From NCBI GenBank assembly GCA_016185915.1, contig JACPMP010000039.1, forward strand, positions 1 through 11,227: DNA of 11,227 nucleotides. The letters run 5' to 3'. The stretch's first letter is position 1. Each line of letters starts with the position of its first letter. This DNA is from Candidatus Woesearchaeota archaeon. Lineage in GTDB: Archaea; Nanobdellota; Nanobdellia; Woesearchaeales; GW2011-AR4. The notes beneath the pieces are model-generated. The model worked only from the letters and a program-made list of their open reading frames with translations, did no database searches and had not been told where the DNA came from. Below, one piece after another: positions 5,962 to 11,227 of the stretch. A program made the position numbers and the translations under genes.

Positions 5962-6312
5962 ATGGCGACACAGCTTTGGGCAATTGTATTGGTAATTTCA
6001 GCAACTCTTATTGGAGCTTTTGGACCTATATTGCTAAAAAAGGCATCTGCTAAAAAGTTATCTAAGATAAGCTCATTAGCCACCAATTATCATCTTTTCG
6101 GAGGTGTGGCTTTGTATGCTATAGGGACATTATTATTTATTCCAGCTTTAAAAGGGGGCGATTTGTCTGTGCTGTACCCGTTTGTTTCAGTAAGCTATAT
6201 ATGGGTAAGCTTGCTTAGTGTTAAATTCTTGGGAGAAAAAATGAATAAGATAAAGTGGTTTGGAATTGCTTTGATTATTATTGGGGTTACTTTTATTGGA
6301 TTTGGGAGTTAA
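5962..6312 (+). CDS. Small 4-TM DMT/SMR-type transporter, subunit 2 of a tandem pair
   Basis: The 116-residue product has four predicted TMs and is clearly homologous to the preceding protein: its last half, from 'LSVLYP' through 'WVSLLSVKFLGE' to 'GFGS', is nearly the same residue by residue. That suggests a duplication followed by modest divergence. The N-terminal halves differ more. I chose the ATG at 5962, two bases past the upstream stop, because it begins MATQLW like the MTTKLW of its partner. The open frame extends upstream to an ATG at 5920, but that would overlap the first gene by 41 bases. The two are surely co-transcribed. Expected role: second half of a heterodimeric small-molecule exporter or flippase in the cytoplasmic membrane. 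Confidence 0.78.
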   Translation: MATQLWAIVLVISATLIGAFGPILLKKASAKKLSKISSLATNYHLFGGVALYAIGTLLFIPALKGGDLSVLYPFVSVSYIWVSLLSVKFLGEKMNKIKWFGIALIIIGVTFIGFGS

Positions 6313-6358
6313 ATCAGAAACATTTTTCTATAATATCATTAACAAAAACACCGAAAGA

Positions 6359-6381
6359 TATTTAAATTCATACTATTCATA
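6359..6381 (+). promoter_or_regulatory. TATA box and direct repeats before the AbrB/MazF operon
   Basis: TATTTAAAT (6359-6367) is centred 30 bases before the ATG at 6393. Immediately after come two direct copies of ATTCATA (6366-6372 and 6375-6381), nine bases apart start to start. These could be an operator between the TATA box and the start, but a chance repeat is possible. No Shine-Dalgarno is present. Confidence 0.4.
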
Positions 6382-6392
6382 TTATTTCGATT

Positions 6393-6680
6393 ATGATGAT
6401 TAAAACACATATTAAAAAATTGAGAACAGTTAATTTGAATGAGCGTGGCCAAATAGTAATACCGGAGGATGTGAGAAAGGATTTCGGATTAGATAAAGCA
6501 ACAACTCTTGTTTTGATAGAAAAGAAAGGTGAGATTGTGCTCAAAAAAGAATCAGATGTCTTAAACGCAATAGAAGGTGAAGATAGGCTTTGGAATGCTC
6601 TACAGGGAGAAGCAATTAAAAAGGCATGGAGTAAGGAAGATGAAGTTTGGGATAAAATTTATCGAGACTCAAATAAATGA
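6393..6680 (+). CDS. AbrB-type antitoxin paired with MazF (MazE-like)
   Basis: This 95-residue protein has an N-terminal AbrB swapped-hairpin domain (about 10-54), with 'NERGQIVIPEDVRKDFGL' giving the G-Q-I-x-I-P core, and a C-terminal region (about 56-95) rich in charged residues and tryptophans (W67, W79, W86). That tail would bind and neutralise the MazF-like toxin whose gene overlaps by ATGA at 6677-6680. Two adjacent ATGs (6393 and 6396) could each serve as the start; the first fits the TATA spacing equally well. Compared with the other antitoxin in this window it shares only the AbrB core, so the two modules are not recent copies. Confidence 0.8.
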   Translation: MMIKTHIKKLRTVNLNERGQIVIPEDVRKDFGLDKATTLVLIEKKGEIVLKKESDVLNAIEGEDRLWNALQGEAIKKAWSKEDEVWDKIYRDSNK

Positions 6681-7018
6681 GACAGCAAGATATAATCTGG
6701 GTAAGGCTACCTTTTTCTAGCTTAGAAGGAAGCAAAGTTCGGCCTGCAGTTATAGTTTCCAACAATGACTATAATGGAATACGCCCAGATGTAATAGTAT
6801 GTGCCATTACATCTAAATTGGAAGATACGCGATATAGTATTGTAATAGACAATAAAAATATATCACAAGGGAAACTTCCATTAAAGAGCAGAATACGTGC
6901 TGATAAGATAATGCAGATAGAAAAAAACCTGATAATTAAATCATTTGCACGACTTGACAACAAAACATTTGATTTACTAACAAAAGAGATTATTAATTTG
7001 ATACAAAGAACAAAATAA
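6677..7018 (+). CDS. MazF/PemK-family endoribonuclease toxin
   Basis: The 113-residue protein has the usual MazF length and motifs: N-terminal 'DIIWVRLPFSS' (a G-D-I-V-W-V-x-x-P variant), 'KVRPAVIVSNN' (20-30) with the substrate-binding R22-P23, 'AITSK' (43-47) with the T/S pair that acts in catalysis, and 'IRADKIMQIEK' (73-83). MazF enzymes cut mRNA, and sometimes rRNA or tRNA, at short single-stranded sequences and cause growth arrest when the antitoxin is degraded. The usual N-terminal G-D is Q-D here. The start overlaps the antitoxin stop, so the pair is coupled. pyrH starts 12 bases beyond its stop and may be transcribed with it. Confidence 0.87.
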   Translation: MRQQDIIWVRLPFSSLEGSKVRPAVIVSNNDYNGIRPDVIVCAITSKLEDTRYSIVIDNKNISQGKLPLKSRIRADKIMQIEKNLIIKSFARLDNKTFDLLTKEIINLIQRTK

Positions 7019-7030
7019 ATTATAATTAAA

Positions 7031-7708
7031 ATGCAAAAAACAATCATTTTGTCTTTAGGAGGTTCTTTGATAGTACCGGATGGCATAGATATTAATTTCT
7101 TAAAGGACTTTAAAAAAACTATTGAGGAATATATTAAAAAAAATTACAGGTTTGCCATCATTTGCGGCGGCGGGAAGCTTGCGCGGAATTTTCAGCAAAT
7201 TGCTTCTGAATCAAAAAAGCTAAGCGCTAAACAACTGGATTGGCTTGGAATTTACGCAACAAAAATAAATGCGCATTTATTGAAATCAATGTTTAGCAGC
7301 AATGTAAACAAAAATATTATTTCAAATCCGACTTTAAAAGTAAATTTCAAAAAAGATATTATAATTGCAGCAGGCTGGTTGCCAGGATGGAGCACTGACT
7401 ATGACGCTGTTTTGCTTGCCGAAAACTTAGGTGTTAAAGATGTTATCAATATGAGCAATGTTGATTATGTTTATAATAAAGATCCAAAAAAACATAAGGG
7501 CGCAAAGAAAATTGAAAAAATAAGCTGGCAGGATTACAGCAGATTGATAAGCCAGAAATGGAAAGCTGGAATGAATGTGCCTTTTGACCCTGTTGCTGCA
7601 AAAGAGGCCATGAAATTAAATATTAAAGTTTATATAGTTGGCAAAGATTTGAAGAATTTAAGGAATTTATTGGAAGGCAAAAAATTTAGAGGGACAGTGA
7701 TAGAATAA
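7031..7708 (+). CDS. pyrH: UMP kinase (uridylate kinase), archaeal type
   Basis: UMP kinase phosphorylates UMP to UDP with ATP in pyrimidine nucleotide synthesis in the cytoplasm, and works as a hexamer. The 225-residue protein belongs to the amino acid kinase family: 'LSLGGSL' (7-13) holds phosphates, 'CGGGKLARNF' (45-54) binds UMP, 'GWLPGWSTDYDAVLLAE' (115-131) contains the catalytic-site aspartates, and 'NVDYVYNKDPKKHKGAKKI' (143-161) forms the nucleotide loop. The length matches archaeal UMP kinases (about 225) rather than the longer bacterial ones. The start is the only ATG near the first motif. It follows the MazF gene by 12 bases without its own clear TATA box, so read-through from the toxin operon is possible, which is unusual for an essential gene. 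Confidence 0.92.
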   Translation: MQKTIILSLGGSLIVPDGIDINFLKDFKKTIEEYIKKNYRFAIICGGGKLARNFQQIASESKKLSAKQLDWLGIYATKINAHLLKSMFSSNVNKNIISNPTLKVNFKKDIIIAAGWLPGWSTDYDAVLLAENLGVKDVINMSNVDYVYNKDPKKHKGAKKIEKISWQDYSRLISQKWKAGMNVPFDPVAAKEAMKLNIKVYIVGKDLKNLRNLLEGKKFRGTVIE

Positions 7709-7713
7709 GAGTC

Positions 7714-7733
7714 TTTTTTGATTTATTTTTTTT
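7714..7733 (+). terminator. Poly-T terminator after pyrH
   Basis: Runs of six T's (7714-7719) and eight T's (7726-7733) begin six bases after the pyrH stop. Tandem oligo-T tracts without a hairpin are the typical archaeal terminator. Confidence 0.55.
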
Positions 7734-7797
7734 AAAAATTTTTATTGTTTTTGAGATTATTGTTTAAAAATATTTAATGCGTTGAGAAAGACAAAAA

Positions 7798-7911
7798 ATG
7801 TCAAAAACACTACGCACTAAAGTACGTAGCGTGTTTTTGAGCATGCTCGGAAATCGCTGGCTTTCCCTATACTAAAAGTAGTAGGGTGTACGCCTTAGCG
7901 ATTTCCGACAT
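7798..7911. repeat. Two-hairpin palindromic element, copy A
   Basis: The element reads ATG, hairpin 1, GCATGC, hairpin 2, CAT. Hairpin 1: TCAAAAACA (7801-7809) with TGTTTTTGA (7832-7840), then CTACG/CGTAG (7810-7814/7825-7829), with a two-base bulge. Hairpin 2: TCGGAAATCGCT (7847-7858) with AGCGATTTCCGA (7897-7908), a perfect 12-bp stem, then GGC/GCC and CCCTA/TAGGG inside. The join forms the palindrome GAGCATGCTC (7839-7848). The same plan and the same invariant bases recur at 10761-10858 with different distal stem sequences. It is non-coding and lies between pyrH and a small membrane protein gene. The rest of 7912-8063 is AT-rich without visible features. Confidence 0.85.
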
Positions 7912-8063
7912 ATTAAACTAAAAGAATGTTGTTTACATTACTAAAAATATAACAAAAGTGTTAATGAAATAATAAATTTAATATATAAAATTCAATGAAT
8001 AAAAACAATAATGATTGAACATCAATGCGACAGATTAAAAATATGATAAACTAATAATTAAAA

Positions 8064-8312
8064 ATGGAAGAAGAATATAACTGGAAACTGATACTTAAAA
8101 TTGCTGCACTTCCAGCGCTGATAGAAGCTTATATTTTTTACACAAATATCAGCAATGGCTGGAAATGGTTTTTATTAGCGGCAGGATTGATAATAACGGG
8201 GGGTATTGTCTATTATACAGACAAGAGGAAAACTAATATCTTTACAGCAGTCGGCATTGTATTTTTAGCTGCATTAATTGTAAGGTTTATGAAGCTTATG
8301 GGATTTTTCTAA
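8064..8312 (+). CDS. Small three-TM membrane protein, function unknown
   Basis: The 82-residue product has three likely TMs (about 9-26, 33-51, 58-80) and a short acidic N-terminus (MEEEYNW). A lysine/arginine cluster (D52-K-R-K-T) separates TM2 and TM3, placing that loop in the cytoplasm by the positive-inside rule. I recognise no family. Codon use and composition match the neighbours. A weak TATA-like TTAAAAATA lies about 23 bases upstream, so a leaderless start at this ATG is plausible; no Shine-Dalgarno is seen. Its stop overlaps the stop of the convergent hydrolase gene (8309-8312), so the two transcripts end into each other. Confidence 0.55.
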   Translation: MEEEYNWKLILKIAALPALIEAYIFYTNISNGWKWFLLAAGLIITGGIVYYTDKRKTNIFTAVGIVFLAALIVRFMKLMGFF

Positions 8313-8815
8313 ATAAAGTCGCTTATCTTATGGGTTTTTTCCTCGTGCCAAAGCCACCAAAGCAAAACAATCGCCTCTAAGCCCTCAACTGCCAATGGCA
8401 GCTTTAACCTTCCAATTAAGTTTAAGCCGTAAGATACGTCGGATAGGGGGTAAAAAGGTGCTACTCCGCCAACAAGAAGCCAATCTAAGAAAATATGAAA
8501 TCCGACTCCAAAAGTAATGACCATAAACAAAATACTCATTTTCCTGTTAAAATCAAAATAGATTAATGATATTACCAAAAATATTAATATGAAAAGGAAA
8601 GTATGTGTAAAAACGCGATGAAACCATGGAATTTCAAAACCTAAAAAATTTTTTAGCAGCCAAAATAATGGGACATCGATATCAGGAAGCAAACCAGCTA
8701 CTCCACCAATAAAAACATAATGCAATGGCAATTTGAGCTTATCTTTGAGAAAATGGTCTCTAAACAAATCCAGTACAATTATCGTAAACAAAACATGAAC
8801 TACTGCCTGTGGCAT
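8309..8815 (-). CDS. YdjM/DUF457-type membrane-bound metal-dependent hydrolase
   Basis: The 168-residue membrane protein carries the family's metal-site pattern: H7 near the N-terminus, D45 and D47 in 'LLPDIDVP', H66 and H71 in 'HRVFTHT', and H107 with D111 in 'FHIFLDWL'. These residues lie at the ends of about four TMs (roughly 34-52, 70-87, 93-113, 140-155), as in YdjM and other 'membrane-bound metal-dependent hydrolases'. The natural substrate of the family is not established; lipid-linked phosphates have been suggested for related fold groups. It starts three bases after the UbiB stop and is surely in the same operon, which hints at a shared task in membrane lipid or isoprenoid metabolism. 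That link is inference. Confidence 0.82.
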   Translation of the reverse strand: MPQAVVHVLFTIIVLDLFRDHFLKDKLKLPLHYVFIGGVAGLLPDIDVPLFWLLKNFLGFEIPWFHRVFTHTFLFILIFLVISLIYFDFNRKMSILFMVITFGVGFHIFLDWLLVGGVAPFYPLSDVSYGLNLIGRLKLPLAVEGLEAIVLLWWLWHEEKTHKISDFI

Positions 8816-8818
8816 TTG

Positions 8819-10498
8819 TCACCAATGCTGAAATTTTTCCCTTACAATGGAAATGAACAGCATAAATGTGAGTATTGAGGCAAAAAAGAAGCTGAAAAAA
8901 GATAAAAACGGAATGCCAAGTATTGCAGGCCCTTTTTCTACTTGTATAAGAATAGAAGATGTTATCAGCAAAGCTGCAATCAGCAAGCCATAAGCAATTC
9001 TGTTGCTGCTTCTGTCTATTTCTAATGATAATTTCCTTATGTCCGTGTCTTCAATATCAACCTTTATAGTTCCCTTTTGTATTCTGTCAAGCGCTTTCTC
9101 TGCCTTTTCAGGGAACTCCTCTGCAAATTTCCTGTACTTGCTCATGTTGTGCACAATGCTTTTCCAAACATAAAAAGGGTTTTTTCTTTTTGCAATTAGC
9201 TTTTCAATGAATGGCTTTGCAGTTTCAACCATTTTGAAGTTGGGGTCATATTCAATGGATATGCCCTCCAAAGTTATGATGGTCTTTCCAAACAAAACAA
9301 ATGGCGCTGGAATCCTCAGCTTATGCCTCAATGCAATATCAAGAATTTCTTCAAGCACTTTGCTTACCTTAAACTCCTTTATTGAGGAATGCTGCAATGG
9401 CTGAATTATAAATCCAATGTCAGATTTTAGTTGCTCATAGTCAATGTCATCGCTTTCCATGCCCATGCTCACCAAAGTTTCCATTATGATCTCTTCATCC
9501 TGCTCAACAATTCCATAAAGCAAGTCTATGCATTTGTTCTTTAATTTTTCATCAAAATATCCCACAATCCCAAAGTCGATAAAGGCAATTGAATTACCGC
9601 GCATTATAATGATATTGCCTGGATGGGGGTCTGCATGAAAAATTCCATGTACGAAAACTTGTGTCATGATTGCATCAAAGCTGTTTTTTATAATTTCATT
9701 AAAGTTGAGCTTTCTTTTTTTGATTTCATTCAGGTCATGAAGCTCTATCCCTTCTATAAACTCCAAAGTCAATAACCTCTCGCTTGTCAGTTCGTCATAA
9801 ACTTTTGGAATATGCACAGTTTTGCTGTCCTTAAAGTTCTGATAAAATCTTTTTGCATTTCTTGATTCCAGCCTGAAATCAAGCTCCTTTTCTGTCCATT
9901 CCTTGAACTCATTAACAATCTTCACAGGCTTAAATCTTCTTATTTTCTCTATATGCCTATCAAGAAGATTTGCAAAATAAAACATTATCTCAATGTCTGT
10001 TTCCATTATATGCTGCACATTGGGCCTTTGAACTTTGACAGCAACCTTTTCGCCTGTTTTCAGTATTGCCTTGTGCACCTGGCTTATTGAAGCTGATGCT
10101 ATTGGCTTTCTTTCAAAATGAAGAAAAAGTTGCTCTATGCTCTTGCCAAATTCCTTTTCTACTATATTTTTTACTTCATTAAATGGAAATGAAGGAACGC
10201 TATCTTGAAGCTTCTCCAGCTCTTTAGAATATTCTTTCGGTATTAAGTCCGGCCTTACGCTTAAAACCTGACCAAGCTTTATGAATGTAGGTCCAAGCCT
10301 TTCAAGGGTTTTTCTAAGAATGACTTCCGGCTTCGGCTTCTCCCCTTTATTTAGCTTTGATCTTAGCCTTTTTGTTAATGGAATATACCGCTTAAGATTT
10401 AATTTTGTTAACAGGAAATCAAAGCCCTCTTCAAAAAGAACTATAAGTATCTGATTGAACCTATTTATGTCCCGCACCTCTTTTACTATCTTAAACAT
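8819..10498 (-). CDS. UbiB/ABC1 (AarF) family atypical protein kinase-like protein
   Basis: The 559-residue protein shows all hallmarks of the ABC1/UbiB family: 'KLGQ' (74-77, the KxGQ motif), the alanine-rich loop 'ASAS' (134-137) in place of the glycine-rich loop, the ATP lysine K155 in 'VAVKVQRP', 'KELDFRLE' (204-211, ExD motif), 'HADPHPGN' (288-295), and 'IDFG' (307-310) with the metal aspartate D308. Two TMs close the protein (about 497-517 and 523-550), anchoring it to the membrane as in bacterial UbiB. In bacteria and mitochondria these act in ubiquinone synthesis or distribution as ATPases, not classic kinases. No quinone gene is nearby, so a role in moving isoprenoid lipids is possible. 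The ATG fits a TATA box 28 bases upstream. It leads the operon with the YdjM-type gene. Confidence 0.92.
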   Translation of the reverse strand: MFKIVKEVRDINRFNQILIVLFEEGFDFLLTKLNLKRYIPLTKRLRSKLNKGEKPKPEVILRKTLERLGPTFIKLGQVLSVRPDLIPKEYSKELEKLQDSVPSFPFNEVKNIVEKEFGKSIEQLFLHFERKPIASASISQVHKAILKTGEKVAVKVQRPNVQHIMETDIEIMFYFANLLDRHIEKIRRFKPVKIVNEFKEWTEKELDFRLESRNAKRFYQNFKDSKTVHIPKVYDELTSERLLTLEFIEGIELHDLNEIKKRKLNFNEIIKNSFDAIMTQVFVHGIFHADPHPGNIIIMRGNSIAFIDFGIVGYFDEKLKNKCIDLLYGIVEQDEEIIMETLVSMGMESDDIDYEQLKSDIGFIIQPLQHSSIKEFKVSKVLEEILDIALRHKLRIPAPFVLFGKTIITLEGISIEYDPNFKMVETAKPFIEKLIAKRKNPFYVWKSIVHNMSKYRKFAEEFPEKAEKALDRIQKGTIKVDIEDTDIRKLSLEIDRSSNRIAYGLLIAALLITSSILIQVEKGPAILGIPFLSFFSFFFASILTFMLFISIVREKFQHW

Positions 10499-10520
10499 AG
10501 TTTTTATATGTATTTCGCAA

Positions 10521-10530
10521 TATTATATAT
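10521..10530 (-). promoter_or_regulatory. TATA box of the UbiB operon
   Basis: On the minus strand ATATATAATA is centred 28 bases before the ATG (10496-10498), consistent with a leaderless transcript. The stretch 10531-10620 has no other recognisable signal. Confidence 0.55.
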
Positions 10531-10630
10531 CTTTTGTTTAATAAAGCTTTTGTTATAGTAATATGTAGGGTAAACAATTAAAGTATACAGTTTATTCTAT
10601 ATTTTTGATAAATTTGAAGGGCTCAAACAC

Positions 10631-10651
10631 GGGTTTTGTTTGTCAAAACCC
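10631..10651. repeat. 8-bp hairpin at the edge of the palindrome cluster
   Basis: GGGTTTTG (10631-10638) pairs perfectly with CAAAACCC (10644-10651) around TTTGT. It is the first of a series of hairpins filling 10631-10928. Confidence 0.7.
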
Positions 10652-10656
10652 TATTC

Positions 10657-10698
10657 GCAGAGGATTTTTGCGAACTGCGTAACGCAAAAATCCTCTGC
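10657..10698. repeat. Perfect 16-bp hairpin
   Basis: GCAGAGGATTTTTGCG (10657-10672) is the exact complement of CGCAAAAATCCTCTGC (10683-10698), with the loop AACTGCGTAA. The GCAGAGGA at its base recurs at 10738-10745, in the left flank of element copy B. Confidence 0.85.
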
Positions 10699-10738
10699 AC
10701 TCAGTTTTCGCCCAACAACAATGGTGGCAAATCGAATG

Positions 10739-10874
10739 CAGAGGAAATTTCAGTTACAAAGTGTCAAAAATCGCAATAATTCATTTCAAATAGTTGCGAT
10801 TTTTGAGCATGCTCGGAAATTTTTGCAGTTTCAAACAGATAATAAAAATTTCCGACATTCTGAAATTTCCTTTG
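10739..10874. repeat. Inner flanking inverted repeat around element copy B
   Basis: CAGAGGAAATTTCAG (10739-10753) and CTGAAATTTCCTTTG (10860-10874) pair over 15 positions with one mismatch. They sit directly outside element B: 7 to 8 bases before its left end and 1 base after its right end. Copy A at 7798-7911 has no such flank. Confidence 0.8.
10761..10858. repeat. Two-hairpin palindromic element, copy B
   Basis: The plan is the same as copy A: GTG, hairpin 1, GCATGC, hairpin 2, CAT. Hairpin 1 is TCAAAAATCGCAA (10764-10776) with TTGCGATTTTTGA (10794-10806), a perfect 13-bp stem. Hairpin 2 is TCGGAAATTTTT (10813-10824) with AAAAATTTCCGA (10844-10855), a perfect 12-bp stem. Shared with copy A are TGTCAAAAA at the left, TTTTGAGCATGCTCGGAAAT at the centre (10801-10820), and ATTTCCGACAT at the right (10848-10858). 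The loops (17 and 19 bases) and distal stem bases are unrelated to those of copy A. Confidence 0.85.
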
Positions 10875-10880
10875 TGAGTA

Positions 10881-10901
10881 GCATTTTCACCAAGAAAATG
10901 C
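10881..10901. repeat. 8-bp hairpin in the right half of the palindrome cluster
   Basis: GCATTTTC (10881-10888) pairs perfectly with GAAAATGC (10894-10901) around ACCAA. It lies between the inner and outer inverted-repeat right arms and has no counterpart on the left side. Confidence 0.65.
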
Positions 10902-10966
10902 GTGTTTGCCACCATTATTGTTGTTGGGTTGGATACTTAACAACTTTACTTAACATAATATCAACA

Positions 10967-10977
10967 TTTTTAAATTA
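10967..10977 (+). promoter_or_regulatory. TATA box of the EamA transporter gene
   Basis: TTTTTAAATTA is centred about 25 bases before the ATG at 10997, giving a leaderless start just downstream of the palindrome cluster. Confidence 0.55.
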
Positions 10978-10996
10978 TGGCTAAACCCATAAACCT

Positions 10997-11227
10997 ATGT
11001 TGAAATCAAAATCGCCTGAATTCATGGTTTTTATCGCCTCTGTGCTTTTTGGATTTCCCGCGATATTAACAAAAATGCTTATTGGCACATTGACTCCAAT
11101 TGCAGTATTGACATCTAGATTCTTATTCCTTATTATAACATTTCCTTTTATTTTATACATGCTAAAAAAAAGTTCACTTAGTGATTTATTTTCAATAACA
11201 AAAACAGAGTTTAGGCATTTCTTTTTC
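10997..11227 (+). CDS. EamA/DMT-family transporter, N-terminal part (cut by window end)
   Basis: Only the first 77 residues are present; the frame is open at the window edge. The start reads MLKSKSPEF followed by TM1 ('FIASVLFGFPAILTKMLIG') and TM2 ('LTSRFLFLIITFPFILYML'). The pattern of a small-residue turn plus 'TKMLI', then 'LTPIAVLTSRFLFL', is the classic opening of 10-TM EamA proteins, where the P and R before TM2 are conserved. These export or import metabolites; the substrate cannot be told. It differs from the 4-TM pair at 5586-6312, which is half-size. The ATG fits the TATA box 25 bases upstream, and no earlier in-frame ATG exists after the preceding stop. Confidence 0.75.
   Translation, partial: MLKSKSPEFMVFIASVLFGFPAILTKMLIGTLTPIAVLTSRFLFLIITFPFILYMLKKSSLSDLFSITKTEFRHFFF

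Larger units (their letters stand above)
10711..10928. repeat. Long outer inverted repeat enclosing element copy B
   Basis: The left arm at 10711-10731 begins CCCAACAACAATGG and ends TGGCAAA. The right arm at 10905-10928 is its complement, with one three-base insertion (24 against 21 bases). The arms enclose about 170 bases that contain a second inverted repeat, both hairpins of element B, and one more hairpin. A nested palindrome of this size can form a branched stem in RNA or single-stranded DNA. Confidence 0.85.

Noticed and set aside
7798..7911. CRISPR repeat or array
   Set aside because: There are only two distant copies, each a double hairpin, with no regular repeat-spacer pattern and no cas genes.
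9207..9404. Plus-strand open frame inside the UbiB gene
   Set aside because: Antisense to a conserved kinase-like gene, with no start signals.
10640..10984. Open frame of 114 codons on the plus strand, beginning at TTG
   Set aside because: It runs straight through the nested palindromes, has no ATG start at a promoter, and its translation resembles no protein; the open frame follows from the repeat composition.

Overview
This AT-rich window looks like a chromosomal segment of an archaeon, most plausibly a small-genome DPANN lineage (Woesearchaeota/Pacearchaeota-like). The grounds are archaeal-type SecF and SecD, an archaeal UMP kinase, a single-OB-fold SSB with an acidic tail, and TATA-like boxes 23-30 bases upstream of start codons, a spacing typical of leaderless transcripts. 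Only secF and the first antitoxin gene have a clear Shine-Dalgarno match. The phylum is an inference.

Layout. 1-231 is intergenic, with a perfect 11-bp hairpin and a promoter. 232-645 is the SSB gene. 665-855 is a structured RNA that begins like a tRNA (acceptor and D-arm) and ends like a tRNA (T-arm, acceptor, discriminator A, T-run), but has about 110 extra bases between; parts resemble a group I intron core. 930-1874 and 2090-3817 are secF and secD, the membrane-integrated accessory subunits of the Sec translocon. SecD carries a PDZ-like insertion, and a 12-codon mini-ORF lies in the gap between the genes. 3955-4701 encodes a cysteine-repeat lipoprotein.

4790-7018 is an accessory block: an AbrB/PIN toxin-antitoxin pair, a tandem pair of 4-TM small DMT/SMR-type transporters, and an AbrB/MazF toxin-antitoxin pair. 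Both toxin-antitoxin pairs overlap by ATGA. pyrH (UMP kinase) follows. A 355-base gap then holds a two-hairpin palindromic element, followed by a small 3-TM protein gene. On the minus strand a UbiB/ABC1 kinase gene and a YdjM-type membrane hydrolase gene form an operon. The window ends with a roughly 310-base palindrome cluster and the start of an EamA transporter gene.

The most unusual signal is non-coding. The element at 7798-7911 recurs at 10761-10858 with identical bases at its ends and centre (ending in GACAT, centred on GAGCATGCTC). The outer parts of both hairpins differ in sequence yet still pair perfectly, so pairing rather than sequence appears to be conserved. The interrupted tRNA-like RNA is the second candidate for something undescribed.
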